The notes under the pieces are model-generated. The model ran no database searches, had not been told where the DNA came from, and saw only the letters and a list, made by a program, of their open reading frames with translations. From assembly GCA_905479595.1 (NCBI GenBank), contig CAJQND010000303.1, positions 1 to 15,533 on the forward strand: 15,533 bases of DNA. Direction: 5' to 3'. Position numbers and translations under genes: made by a program. The stretch's first letter is position 1, and each line of letters begins with the position of its first letter. Source of the stretch: an uncultured Hyphomicrobiales bacterium (GTDB lineage Bacteria; Pseudomonadota; Alphaproteobacteria; Rhizobiales; CAJQND01). This document shows, piece after piece, positions 6,154 through 13,036 of the stretch.

Positions 6154-6789
6154 ATGGTCAATTTTGACCACTGGCATCCAAAAGGCACTATCTTGTCACT
6201 TAAAGTAATTGGCACGGGTTTTGGGCGTACTGGGACCGATTCCATGCGGGTGGCTCTAAACAAGCTGGGGTTTGGTCCAACCCACCATATGTTCGAGCTT
6301 AATGATAATCCTGCTCAAGACAGACTATGGAAAAATCTTGTTCTTGGTACCCCGCCAAACTGGGATGCATTGTTTGAGGGCTACTCTTCCTGCGTGGATT
6401 GGCCCTCCGCGTTTTACTGGCGGGAGTTGATCGAAGCCAATCCCGATGCACAAGTTTTGTTGACCTGGCGAACGGCAGAAAGTTGGTGGGCGAGTTTTGA
6501 AAAAACCATTCTGAAATTTATCCAAACATCAGATGGTTCTGACGACTTTTTCTCGAAACAATTGGTTGCCGAAAAAGTTTTTGGAGGTATGCCTGTTGAT
6601 CGCAATCATGCGATTTCTGTCTACAACGATCATGTGGAGGAAGTCATCGCGACGGTCCCTGAAAATCGGCTTCTTGTGTATAAAATTGGCGAAGGATGGA
6701 GCCCGCTTTGTCAACATCTTGGCGTTGATGTTCCTGGTGAGGCCTATCCCCATAGCAACACCGCAGTCAAATTCAACGAAAAAATCTAA
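6154..6789 (+). CDS. Sulfotransferase-family protein (Sulfotransfer_4 type)
   Basis: A 211-aa protein beginning, after a short leader, with VIGTGFGRTGTDSMRVAL and then GFGPTHHM. This is the phosphosulfate-binding P-loop-like segment (GFGRTGTDS) typical of the Sulfotransfer_4 family, which is expected to transfer sulfate from PAPS to an unknown acceptor in the cytoplasm. Further family segments are VDWPSAFYWRELIEANPDA, LLTWRTAESWW (3'-phosphate-binding region) and, near the end, GEGWSPLCQHLGV, all in the usual order. Length is normal for the short members. ATG 6154 has no convincing ribosome binding site and a hairpin just before it; TTG 6193, preceded by AAAGG (6181-6185), would remove 13 residues and leave the conserved domain intact. 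It appears to be a single gene, unrelated to its small neighbours. Confidence 0.85.
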   Translation: MVNFDHWHPKGTILSLKVIGTGFGRTGTDSMRVALNKLGFGPTHHMFELNDNPAQDRLWKNLVLGTPPNWDALFEGYSSCVDWPSAFYWRELIEANPDAQVLLTWRTAESWWASFEKTILKFIQTSDGSDDFFSKQLVAEKVFGGMPVDRNHAISVYNDHVEEVIATVPENRLLVYKIGEGWSPLCQHLGVDVPGEAYPHSNTAVKFNEKI

Positions 6790-6885
6790 GGTAGTTTAGA
6801 ATATTGGCGTGGATATTTATGGCCCGCAAAACATTTGCCATCACTTGGTAGCGTCACATTTAACGTCAATTTCGTTTTGTCTGTC

Positions 6886-6907
6886 TTTGCCAAAAGGGCA
6901 GATTTTT
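6886..6907 (+). terminator. Weak candidate terminator after the sulfotransferase gene
   Basis: TTTGCC (6886-6891) pairs with GGCAGA (6897-6902) with one T-G pair over a 5-base loop, followed by TTTTT (6903-6907). It lies about 100 bases after the sulfotransferase stop and just before the end of the opposing minus-strand gene, where a terminator is expected. The stem is short, so confidence is low. The rest of 6790-6911 shows nothing recognisable. Confidence 0.35.
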
Positions 6908-6911
6908 GAAC

Positions 6912-7160
6912 CTAAGAAATGATCCAACAGACAATTTTACCACTTGGCTTAATCTGCGCGCGAGAAACCGAACTCCGGCCATAGGATTTTCGGCAAAGAT
7001 CCAGGGCTTGGGAGTTTGTCAACCGGCGGTCAGAGCTTGATTTGGCTCCGGTGTAGCCCAGTTCTTGTGGTATATGCATTGGCCTGCTTGTTGCAGGCGC
7101 AACGAGGAACGGCAAGCAGGTCATTAGTGCAGCAAGTGATACAATCTGTTTTTTAGACAC
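6912..7160 (-). CDS. Small secreted protein of unknown function
   Basis: An 82-aa minus-strand protein, not recognised. It begins at GTG (complement of 7158-7160) with GGGAAAA a few bases upstream; an in-frame TAA shortly before excludes a longer form. The N-terminus is a typical signal peptide: MSKKQ, hydrophobic IVSLAALMTCLPFLV, and a probable cut near APATS-R (about residue 25). The mature part, about 57 residues, is basic and has two cysteines (56 and 78) within LDLCRKSYG and GKIVCW, likely one disulfide. Similar small 'LCRxxYG...VxCW' proteins are, to my recollection, scattered in Hyphomicrobiales without known function. It is transcribed away from the M29/NicX-like gene and shares the 226-base region 7161-7386 with it. 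Confidence 0.6.
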   Translation of the reverse strand: MSKKQIVSLAALMTCLPFLVAPATSRPMHIPQELGYTGAKSSSDRRLTNSQALDLCRKSYGRSSVSRAQIKPSGKIVCWIIS

Positions 7161-7220
7161 AGGCTTTTCCCAATTTTACTATTTAGACACTGTAACATCC
7201 TACGCTTTTCCAGCCGATAC

Positions 7221-7246
7221 AGATTAATCTAATTGGTTTTTGGTTT
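7221..7246. promoter_or_regulatory. Composite operator region: palindrome plus TTAATCTAATT element and TTGGTTT tandem
   Basis: AGATTAATCT (7221-7230) is a perfect 10-bp palindrome. It overlaps TTAATCTAATT (7224-7234), which differs by one base from TTAATCCAATT at 9957-9967 in the GntR promoter. TTGGTTT is then repeated head to tail at 7233-7239 and 7240-7246. This cluster lies in the divergent region 7161-7386, upstream of the M29/NicX-like and amidotransferase operon, and is a candidate site for the GntR regulator at 9258-9929. The rest of the region holds only a weak promoter-like pair (TTGTAA 7273-7278, TACATC 7295-7300) and a 6-bp stem (7330-7335 with 7360-7365). Confidence 0.45.
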
Positions 7247-7386
7247 CTCCCGGGCGCTCAAAACCGAAACTTTTGTAATGTGTTTTGCATTTCATACATC
7301 TTCAGAGCAAAAAATGCGTTGTCTAATGGCCGGTGACGTGAGTTAAATGCAAAGAAGGCCACCGGGGAGGTGCCAGGTTTAGGTTT

Positions 7387-8499
7387 GTGGCGGGGAAGTT
7401 TGCTTTGAAATCGGGGTTTCATACGGACCAAGCAGCGCTTCGTGAAGGCACGTGTAATTTGCTTGAAAACTGCGCTGGCGTGCGTGGTGGTGAAACCGTG
7501 CTTATCGTCCGGGAGAATAGCGCATTCGGTTATTTCGATGACGCCGCGCCGGATGCCGTTGCCGATGAGGCCCGCAAGATAGGCGCACACGTCGAGCTGA
7601 TCGAGGTGCAGCACATTGATGCGCCGGAGGAATTTCCCGGCCCTGTTCTGGCTTCTATGGCCTACGCTGACCATGTCATTTTCTTTGCCAGGTTAGGCGA
7701 TCAAATTAGGTTCTCTGAAATGAAAACCAGAGGTTCGCGGGTGATGTGTTATGCGCCAGATGCAGATTTTCTCGGATCACCATATGGATGCTTGCCCCAT
7801 CAACTTATGTGCAGTTTGAAAGCCGCCATAGAAACAAAATTTGTTCCAGGTTCTGAATGGCAGATCACCTGTAAGGGTGGCACAGATCTTCGCGGTACGT
7901 TTTCCACAGACATTGTTCGTGGATATAAGGAAGTGACACTCTCTCGTTTCCCAATGACAACGTTCCGTCCGGTCTCATGTTCCAGCGCATCAGGAAAAGT
8001 TGCGCTTGCGAATTGGCTCATTGGAACTGGTTCGCGAAACTACAAACCCTATACGCAAGCGCTTGATGATCTGGCTTTTGCCATTGTCGAAAATGGGCGC
8101 ATTCAAAGGTTTGAAGGCCCAGACGAGGTTGTCGCCAAAATAAGCGCCCACTATGACTATGTAGCGAACCTTTTTGACATCGAAGCACTGGTTGTCCATT
8201 CGTGGCATGCGGGGCTGCACCCTCAGGCCTATTATCCTGGTGCAGCAACTGACAATCTTGAACGCTGGGCGGGAGTTGCATTTGCGAACCCGCGCTATTT
8301 GCATTTCCACACATGCGGAGACTATGCACCTGGCGAAATTTGTTGGTCCTGTATCGATCCGACCATAGATATAAATGGCGAAACTCTGTGGCAGGACGGT
8401 CACTGTAATTTGTTTGATGAACCCGAAGTGCGCGGCCTTTTCGCTGGCCACCCCGGTTTTGAAAACTCCTGGCGCATGCGCACAGATATTGGCCTCTAG
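7387..8499 (+). CDS. Aminopeptidase M29/NicX-like metallo-protein
   Basis: A 370-aa protein with the layout of the family joining M29 aminopeptidases and NicX (2,5-dihydroxypyridine 5,6-dioxygenase). The N-terminal half has a Rossmann-like pattern (GETVLIVREN, then AHVELIEVQH and ADHVIFFAR). 'KGGTDLRG' (about 164-170) matches the family's central G-T/S-D segment. Likely metal-site residues lie at HSWHAGLHPQA (271-281), LHFH (305-308) and CID (322-324). By rough comparison with NicX from memory, its second iron-ligand His appears to be Cys here while the Asp remains, so chemistry may differ. Start: GTG 7387 is the only conventional start after an in-frame stop at 7339, but TTG 7405 has a better ribosome binding site (GGGGAAG 7392-7398) and would give 364 aa. 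It is 24 bases upstream of the amidotransferase gene, so one operon. Substrate unknown. Confidence 0.6.
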   Translation: MAGKFALKSGFHTDQAALREGTCNLLENCAGVRGGETVLIVRENSAFGYFDDAAPDAVADEARKIGAHVELIEVQHIDAPEEFPGPVLASMAYADHVIFFARLGDQIRFSEMKTRGSRVMCYAPDADFLGSPYGCLPHQLMCSLKAAIETKFVPGSEWQITCKGGTDLRGTFSTDIVRGYKEVTLSRFPMTTFRPVSCSSASGKVALANWLIGTGSRNYKPYTQALDDLAFAIVENGRIQRFEGPDEVVAKISAHYDYVANLFDIEALVVHSWHAGLHPQAYYPGAATDNLERWAGVAFANPRYLHFHTCGDYAPGEICWSCIDPTIDINGETLWQDGHCNLFDEPEVRGLFAGHPGFENSWRMRTDIGL

Positions 8500-8523
8500 G
8501 GCTGGCGAATAAAGGATTTAGCG

Positions 8524-9243
8524 ATGAAAATTTTGGTCCTTCAACACGCGCGCGTCGAACACCCAGGTGCGTTCCGTAAGTTTTTGGAAGAAGACGGCCA
8601 TGAGTGGATTTCTGTCGAACTTGATGAGGGTGAAGTTGCCCCGCCACTCGAGGGTTTCGATGCCTTATGGGTAATGGGTGGGCCAATGGATGTCTGGCAG
8701 GAAGATATTCATCCCTGGTTGAAAGAAGAAAAAGCGTTGATCAAGGAAGCCGTCGAGATGCGTGGCCTTCCATTTTTGGGATTATGCCTCGGGCATCAAT
8801 TACTGGCCGAAGCCTTGGGGGGCGAATGTGGTGTGTGTGAAAACCCGGAGATTGGTGTGCTTGATGTGCAGTTAACCGAAGAAGGGGCGGCTGGAATTAT
8901 CTTTGACGGCCTTTCCGAGCGTTTTGAAGCGTTGCAATGGCATAGCGCGGAAGTCAAAAAAATGCCTCCCGGAGCGAGTTGCCTTGCCACGTCACCCGAC
9001 TGCACTGTGCAAGCCATGAGTTGGGGCCCAAGAGCTTACTCCATGCAGTTCCATCTGGAAGTTGAGCCCGATACCGTTGAAAATTGGAACGCCATAGACG
9101 CATATGCAAATGCGCTACAAAACGCGTTGGGTGATGACGGTGCTTCGTTATTGAAATCAAAATGCGCTGAGCGAATGGCTGACTTCAACGCCACTGCCGA
9201 ACGGGTTTACATAAACTGGCTGCAAACCGCCGCTCAAGTTTAA
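8524..9243 (+). CDS. Class I glutamine amidotransferase-like protein (GMP synthase-like GATase1)
   Basis: A 239-aa single-domain GATase1 protein. The nucleophile elbow is LGLCLGHQL with Cys88. The catalytic His and Glu are in MQFHLEVEP (His177, Glu179). The oxyanion-region motif MGGPMDVW is at 51-58. No synthetase domain is attached, so it should act as a free gamma-glutamyl hydrolase or transferase, or as a partner subunit. ATG 8524 has AAAGGA (8512-8517) at ideal spacing. It follows the M29/NicX-like gene closely and converges on the GntR gene with only 14 bases between the stops. With a glutamine-synthetase-like ligase nearby, a role in cleaving a gamma-glutamyl amide, as AtdA2 does in aniline degradation or PuuD in putrescine degradation, is attractive but inferred. 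Confidence 0.85.
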   Translation: MKILVLQHARVEHPGAFRKFLEEDGHEWISVELDEGEVAPPLEGFDALWVMGGPMDVWQEDIHPWLKEEKALIKEAVEMRGLPFLGLCLGHQLLAEALGGECGVCENPEIGVLDVQLTEEGAAGIIFDGLSERFEALQWHSAEVKKMPPGASCLATSPDCTVQAMSWGPRAYSMQFHLEVEPDTVENWNAIDAYANALQNALGDDGASLLKSKCAERMADFNATAERVYINWLQTAAQV

Positions 9244-9257
9244 GCTGCGTGATTTTC

Positions 9258-9929
9258 TCATGTTTCCGCGGCGCGTGTAAGAGACAAACGGGCTGCCTCT
9301 AGGTGGTTCTTCATCAAATTTGCGGCGCGTTCAGGGTCGCGCGAACGGATGGCATCCAAGATATTTCGATGCTGACTGTTATATTGTCTGATGGTTGCTT
9401 CATCCAAAATAACCTGTCGCATGAGCAACCATTGTTCTTGGTTGCGGACCGAATTTATCTGCGAGACAATCCACTGTAACAGTTGATTTCGCGTCGAGTG
9501 GGCCAAAAGGGTGTGAAACGCGGTGTCGAGGGCGGAAAACGCTCCTGGGTCACTGGTGCAGTTCTCCATACGCCCGAGCAAGTTTTCTGCTGCATCAAAG
9601 TCGCTCTTTCGCGCGTGCAGAACTGCGAGGCGGCAGATATGTGGTTCAAGTGCAAACCGGGTATCAATCAACTCAAGCGGTGTGGCGCTTTCAATTACCG
9701 GGTTGATGAGTTCCTCTCCAAGAGGCGTCACATAGGTGCCACTGCCTGCGCGGACTTCTACAAGCCCGTCTTTTGCCAATTGGTTTAGGGCTTCGCGTAC
9801 TGTCCCACGAGCAACGCTGTATTTTTCAGCGAGGATCCGTTCAGACGGCAACCGGTCTTTTGATGCCAATGCACCATTGTTGATTTCTCGCCGGAGAAGG
9901 CTCGCAATATCCGCTGATCCAATTTTCAT
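9258..9929 (-). CDS. GntR-family transcriptional regulator, FadR/FCD subfamily
   Basis: A 223-aa repressor-type regulator. The winged helix-turn-helix spans about residues 7-70, with the signature LPSERILAEKYSVARGTVREAL and wing GSGTYV. The all-helical FCD domain follows, with the four expected metal ligands: Asp135 and His139 (DTAFH), His187 (SQHRNI) and His209 (KNHLEA). FCD proteins usually bind a small organic acid that releases DNA. ATG is the complement of 9927-9929, preceded by GGAT at about 6 bases. It is divergent to the oxidase/ligase/synthase operon and convergent with the amidotransferase operon, so it is the obvious local regulator of both. A good promoter (TTGAAA-16-TATAAT) drives it, overlapped by a TTAATCCAATT element, which suggests autoregulation. 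Confidence 0.92.
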   Translation of the reverse strand: MKIGSADIASLLRREINNGALASKDRLPSERILAEKYSVARGTVREALNQLAKDGLVEVRAGSGTYVTPLGEELINPVIESATPLELIDTRFALEPHICRLAVLHARKSDFDAAENLLGRMENCTSDPGAFSALDTAFHTLLAHSTRNQLLQWIVSQINSVRNQEQWLLMRQVILDEATIRQYNSQHRNILDAIRSRDPERAANLMKNHLEAARLSLTRAAET

Positions 9930-9931
9930 TT

Positions 9932-10016
9932 TTCATCCAATAGATAGAGTATGAAATTAATCCAATTATATACCAAAAATCGGAAATTTCAACATATTGA
10001 ACCTAAATTGGACTAA
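9932..10016. promoter_or_regulatory. TTAATCCAATT-type repeats in the divergent GntR promoter region
   Basis: Three related elements occur here: TTCATCCAATA (9932-9942, weaker), TTAATCCAATT (9957-9967) and, inverted, AATTGGACTAA (10006-10016, reverse complement TTAGTCCAATT). The last two form an inverted pair with one mismatch and 38 bases between. The middle copy overlaps the -10 of the GntR promoter. A fourth copy, TTAATCTAATT, is at 7224-7234 ahead of the other operon. No tandem array or other repeat explains this conservation. Confidence 0.5.
9965..9992 (-). promoter_or_regulatory. Sigma-70 promoter of the GntR gene
   Basis: On the minus strand TTGAAA (complement of 9987-9992) is followed after 16 bases by a consensus TATAAT (complement of 9965-9970). 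The GntR start codon is 36 bases downstream of the -10 box. The opposite direction, towards 10117, shows no equally good promoter; TTGAAC (9997-10002) is a possible weak -35 for the + strand operon. Confidence 0.6.
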
Positions 10017-10116
10017 AAAAAGATTGAAGAGCAATCTGTTTTGTTACATGCTTGCCTCTCGCAAAAGCGGACAGAACGAAGTTCGTTGGTAAAAAAATCT
10101 GATACGGGGTTAGGTT

Positions 10117-11460
10117 GTGGCGTTTCCAGAACATGTTGACTACATCGTAATTGGTGCTGGTATTCATGGGCTTTCATCTGCATGGCGGCTCGCTGAACGG
10201 TTGGTTGAAGCTGGTGAAGAAGTTGAAGGCCGGATTGTAGTTCTTGACAAGTCCGGCATCGCCTCCGGGGCAACAGGCATCGCCTGTGGCGTTGTGCGAA
10301 ACAATTATTTTCAACCTGCGATGCGCAATCTCATGGCTCACTCGGTGAGCGTTTGGGAAAGTGATCCGGACGCGTTCAGTTACCATCCCGTTGGTTATAT
10401 GCAGATTTCCTGCGAAACAATGCACAGTGACGTTGCCCAGATTTTTGAAGAACAGCGCGCAATTGGATACGAAAGCGTTTTCATCGAAGGTGAAGAGGCG
10501 TCAACCAGCTATATGCGCGGGCTTTTCAACGATTGGCAGGCGCAGGGCATTACTTCGGTGCTGCACGAAAAGCGTGGTGGTTTTGCAAACAACACGTCTT
10601 CAATGTATGGCCTGGCCAAGAAGGCTGAAGATCTTGGTGTGCGGATCATCTCAGGCGTTGAAGTTAAAGGTTTTACGGCTGAATCGGGCTCCCGTGCGGT
10701 GCGGGCGGTAGAGACCGACAAAGGAACGATTGGCTGCAAACACGTGATCGTGGGGGCCGGGCCATGGGTGCGGGATTTCTGGAACATGCTTGATTTGCCC
10801 AAGCAGATCAGCGTCAAAGGCCGCGATGGTGAAGTGCACGATAATGTGGATATGTGGCGTTATTGGCAGCTTGAAGAAGGCGTTTTGGATGTTGATCCAG
10901 GTATATTGTTAACCAATGACGGCAAGCTGCCTCCGGTTATTCACGTCGATACAGATGCACCATTGATTTCAGATGTCGATGGTTCGGTTATCACGGAAGA
11001 CATGTGGGGAATTTACTACAAACCCGATTGGCACTTCCGTGGCATTCAAGGAGGGGCGGCTCCCTACAAGGTGCCAACTCCAGTTGATGATGTTGCGATT
11101 GATCCTTACGGCCCGTCGAGCCCGGAATTCGTTTCGGGACCAGAATTCGCCCATATGTGGGTGTCAGCGCTTGCCCATTGCCACAAGCGTTTTGAAGGTA
11201 TGATGCCAAAATATCATAAAGAACCGTCGGGCGGGATCGGGTGTTTTACACCAGACAGTTTTCCGGTGCTTGATCATTTCCACGACAATGTCAGTATCAT
11301 CGCCGATAGCAATCACGGTTACAAAATGCTTGGGGTGGGGCGTTTGATAGCTGATGAAGTAATGGGTGAGAAGCAGGAACTTTTGAACCCGTTCCGCTTT
11401 GACCGTTACGAAACGGGTGAGTTACACCCAGTATCAAACAGTCCATTTCCATGGAGCTAA
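10117..11460 (+). CDS. FAD-dependent oxidoreductase, DAO family, SoxB/MgdA-like
   Basis: A 447-aa flavoenzyme of the D-amino-acid-oxidase fold. The dinucleotide-binding GAGIHG motif is at residues 13-18, with Asp44 at the end of the second strand (IVVLDK). The FAD-contacting ASGATG stretch leads into CGVVRNNY, the same layout as in the beta subunit of heterotetrameric sarcosine oxidase (SoxB) and MgdA. The C-terminal FAD segment runs DSFPVLDHF, then NHGYKMLGVGRLIADE. Enzymes of this group oxidise N-alkyl or secondary amines of amino acids. None of the SoxD/A/G-type partner genes follows; the next gene is a ligase. Start GTG 10117 with a weak AGG (10112-10114) upstream. First gene of the operon divergent from gntR, 49 bases before the ligase. 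An oxidase acting on an N-substituted or gamma-glutamyl amine is inferred. Confidence 0.85.
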   Translation: MAFPEHVDYIVIGAGIHGLSSAWRLAERLVEAGEEVEGRIVVLDKSGIASGATGIACGVVRNNYFQPAMRNLMAHSVSVWESDPDAFSYHPVGYMQISCETMHSDVAQIFEEQRAIGYESVFIEGEEASTSYMRGLFNDWQAQGITSVLHEKRGGFANNTSSMYGLAKKAEDLGVRIISGVEVKGFTAESGSRAVRAVETDKGTIGCKHVIVGAGPWVRDFWNMLDLPKQISVKGRDGEVHDNVDMWRYWQLEEGVLDVDPGILLTNDGKLPPVIHVDTDAPLISDVDGSVITEDMWGIYYKPDWHFRGIQGGAAPYKVPTPVDDVAIDPYGPSSPEFVSGPEFAHMWVSALAHCHKRFEGMMPKYHKEPSGGIGCFTPDSFPVLDHFHDNVSIIADSNHGYKMLGVGRLIADEVMGEKQELLNPFRFDRYETGELHPVSNSPFPWS

Positions 11461-11509
11461 TAAAAAAACAATTTTGACCAGACGCACGTTTACATAAAGG
11501 GAGATAGTT

Positions 11510-12988
11510 ATGGGAGCCACAGATCTTGAACGCTTTGTCGAGGAAAAAGGCCGCGCCGAAAAAATCAAACAGGTACGTGCGCGCATAGATGAGCTTGGCA
11601 TCGAATATCTTTATCTGCAATTTGTCTCGGTTACGGGCAAGATTATGGGCAAGGGGATTCCTGCAGACCACTGGGAAACGGTGGCCATGAAGGGCTTCCA
11701 GCTGGTTTATGGCGCAACCATGAACCTCTTTACCAACAGGGCGGGCGAATATCTGGGCTATGGGCCGGAAGCCGCTGAGCTTGTCGGTATTCCAGAACCT
11801 GAAACCTTTATGCAATTGCCGTGGGCACCTGAAATCGGACGCTTTTACTGCACTCTTTTCCGCAATCGGGAGGAGAAAGAAAATCCCGGTGGATACCTCA
11901 CTGCAGATAGCCGCGGCAATCTGCGCCGGATGCATGAAGAATTTAAGAAAAAGCACGGGCGCTCTTTGCGTATAGGCACCGAGCCTGAAATGATGTGGCT
12001 GAAATTCGATGAAAACGGTAAGCCGAAAGACGGTTTCTCCAAGCCGTATTGCTACCATATTGATCAGTTTGAGAGCCTGCGTCCTGTGTCTCTTCAGGTC
12101 ATCCGTTATTGTCGGAAAATGGGTTTCGATATGATCCAGGGAGACCATGAAGATGCGCCTGGTCAGCTCGAGCTTAACTGGATGTACGACGATGTGCTGC
12201 GAAATGCCGACCGTTTGACAACATATCGTCAAATCTGTGCCCAGGTAGCACGGGAGCATGGTATTTTTGCTTGCTTTATGACGAAGCCATTCATGGGTGT
12301 GTCAGCTTCGGGATGTCATCACAACATGTCGCTGTGGCGCGGTGGTGAGGATGAATTTGTGCGCACTGGCAATGATCCCGATAATCTGCCCGGCATGCGC
12401 GAAAACTATATGTATGTGAAAGGTGGAGAAAACACCTTTATGCCTGACGATGATGATCCGCAGATGCCTGGTAAAGAAGGCCTGGAAGCAATTGGCGGCG
12501 TCGTCCATCACCTCCAAGCCTTGACCGCTATTGGATGCTCCACCGTGAACTCGTACCGGCGGTTGTGGGATACCGGTTTCTGGGCTCCGGTGTTTGCAGA
12601 CTGGGGCTTCCAGAACCGCACAACAGGTTTGCGCGTTTCGGCGCCGGGCCGGTTTGAGTATCGCTCCGTTGATTCGATGGTGAACCCTTATTTGATGGGG
12701 TCCACACTGTTGGCCGCCATGGATGATGGTATCGATAACAGTCTTGACCCGGGTGAGCCAGAAGAGCGCAACATCTATGATGCGATCAAAGAAGGCAAAC
12801 AAGTTAAAAAACTCCCGATGTCTCTTGGCGAAGCTCTTATTCATTTGGAAAAAAGTGATGTCGTTCGCCGCGGTATGCCGGGTGAAATGTATCGTCTTTT
12901 CGATGAGTATAAGCACGATGAGTATGCGCGCTTTATGTCAACTGTCACTGATTGGGATAACGATACGTACATGGAATGCCTGCCATAG
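11510..12988 (+). CDS. Glutamine synthetase-like gamma-glutamyl ligase (possible gamma-glutamyl-amine ligase)
   Basis: A 492-aa member of the glutamine synthetase superfamily, longer than GmaS (about 440). It should activate glutamate with ATP and join it to ammonia or an amine. Visible motifs: N-terminal beta-grasp (YLYLQFVSVTGKIMGKGIP, about 33-51), metal/glutamate Glu pair GTEPEMMW (Glu158, Glu160), HEDAPGQLELN (213-223), SGCHHNMS (268-274), NSYRRL (347-352) and RFEYRSVD (381-388) before NPYL. In classical enzymes the flap GYEAP carries the ammonium-deprotonating Glu327; here the matching segment is GFWAP, with Trp358. That argues against ordinary glutamine synthesis and for a bulkier amine, as in PuuA, GmaS or AtdA1 type enzymes. 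ATG 11510 has AAAGGGAGA (11496-11504). Embedded between oxidase and split glutamate synthase. Superfamily certain, substrate unknown. Confidence 0.88.
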   Translation: MGATDLERFVEEKGRAEKIKQVRARIDELGIEYLYLQFVSVTGKIMGKGIPADHWETVAMKGFQLVYGATMNLFTNRAGEYLGYGPEAAELVGIPEPETFMQLPWAPEIGRFYCTLFRNREEKENPGGYLTADSRGNLRRMHEEFKKKHGRSLRIGTEPEMMWLKFDENGKPKDGFSKPYCYHIDQFESLRPVSLQVIRYCRKMGFDMIQGDHEDAPGQLELNWMYDDVLRNADRLTTYRQICAQVAREHGIFACFMTKPFMGVSASGCHHNMSLWRGGEDEFVRTGNDPDNLPGMRENYMYVKGGENTFMPDDDDPQMPGKEGLEAIGGVVHHLQALTAIGCSTVNSYRRLWDTGFWAPVFADWGFQNRTTGLRVSAPGRFEYRSVDSMVNPYLMGSTLLAAMDDGIDNSLDPGEPEERNIYDAIKEGKQVKKLPMSLGEALIHLEKSDVVRRGMPGEMYRLFDEYKHDEYARFMSTVTDWDNDTYMECLP

Positions 12989-13036
12989 GCACAGCGTAGG
13001 TAGAATTTGAGGATTTAGCGAAGGAGAATAAATCCG

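Noticed and set aside
7321..7386. Possible riboswitch in the leader of the M29/NicX-like gene
   Set aside because: Only short stems (CCGGTG with CACCGG, TGGCC with GGCCA) are present; no glycine, SAM, cobalamin or other known consensus core is visible.
8018..8686. Minus-strand open frame of 222 codons
   Set aside because: It spans the end of the M29/NicX-like gene and the start of the amidotransferase gene, both strongly supported; no recognisable domain.
11297..12259. Long minus-strand open frame (320 codons) opposite the oxidase end and the ligase
   Set aside because: It lies wholly over two well-supported + strand genes, shows no domain or signal and is a codon-bias shadow.
11510..12988. 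Ordinary housekeeping glutamine synthetase (GlnA) or GlnT
   Set aside because: The flap Glu is replaced by Trp, the N-terminal region differs from GlnT-type proteins as I know them, and the operon context is catabolic.
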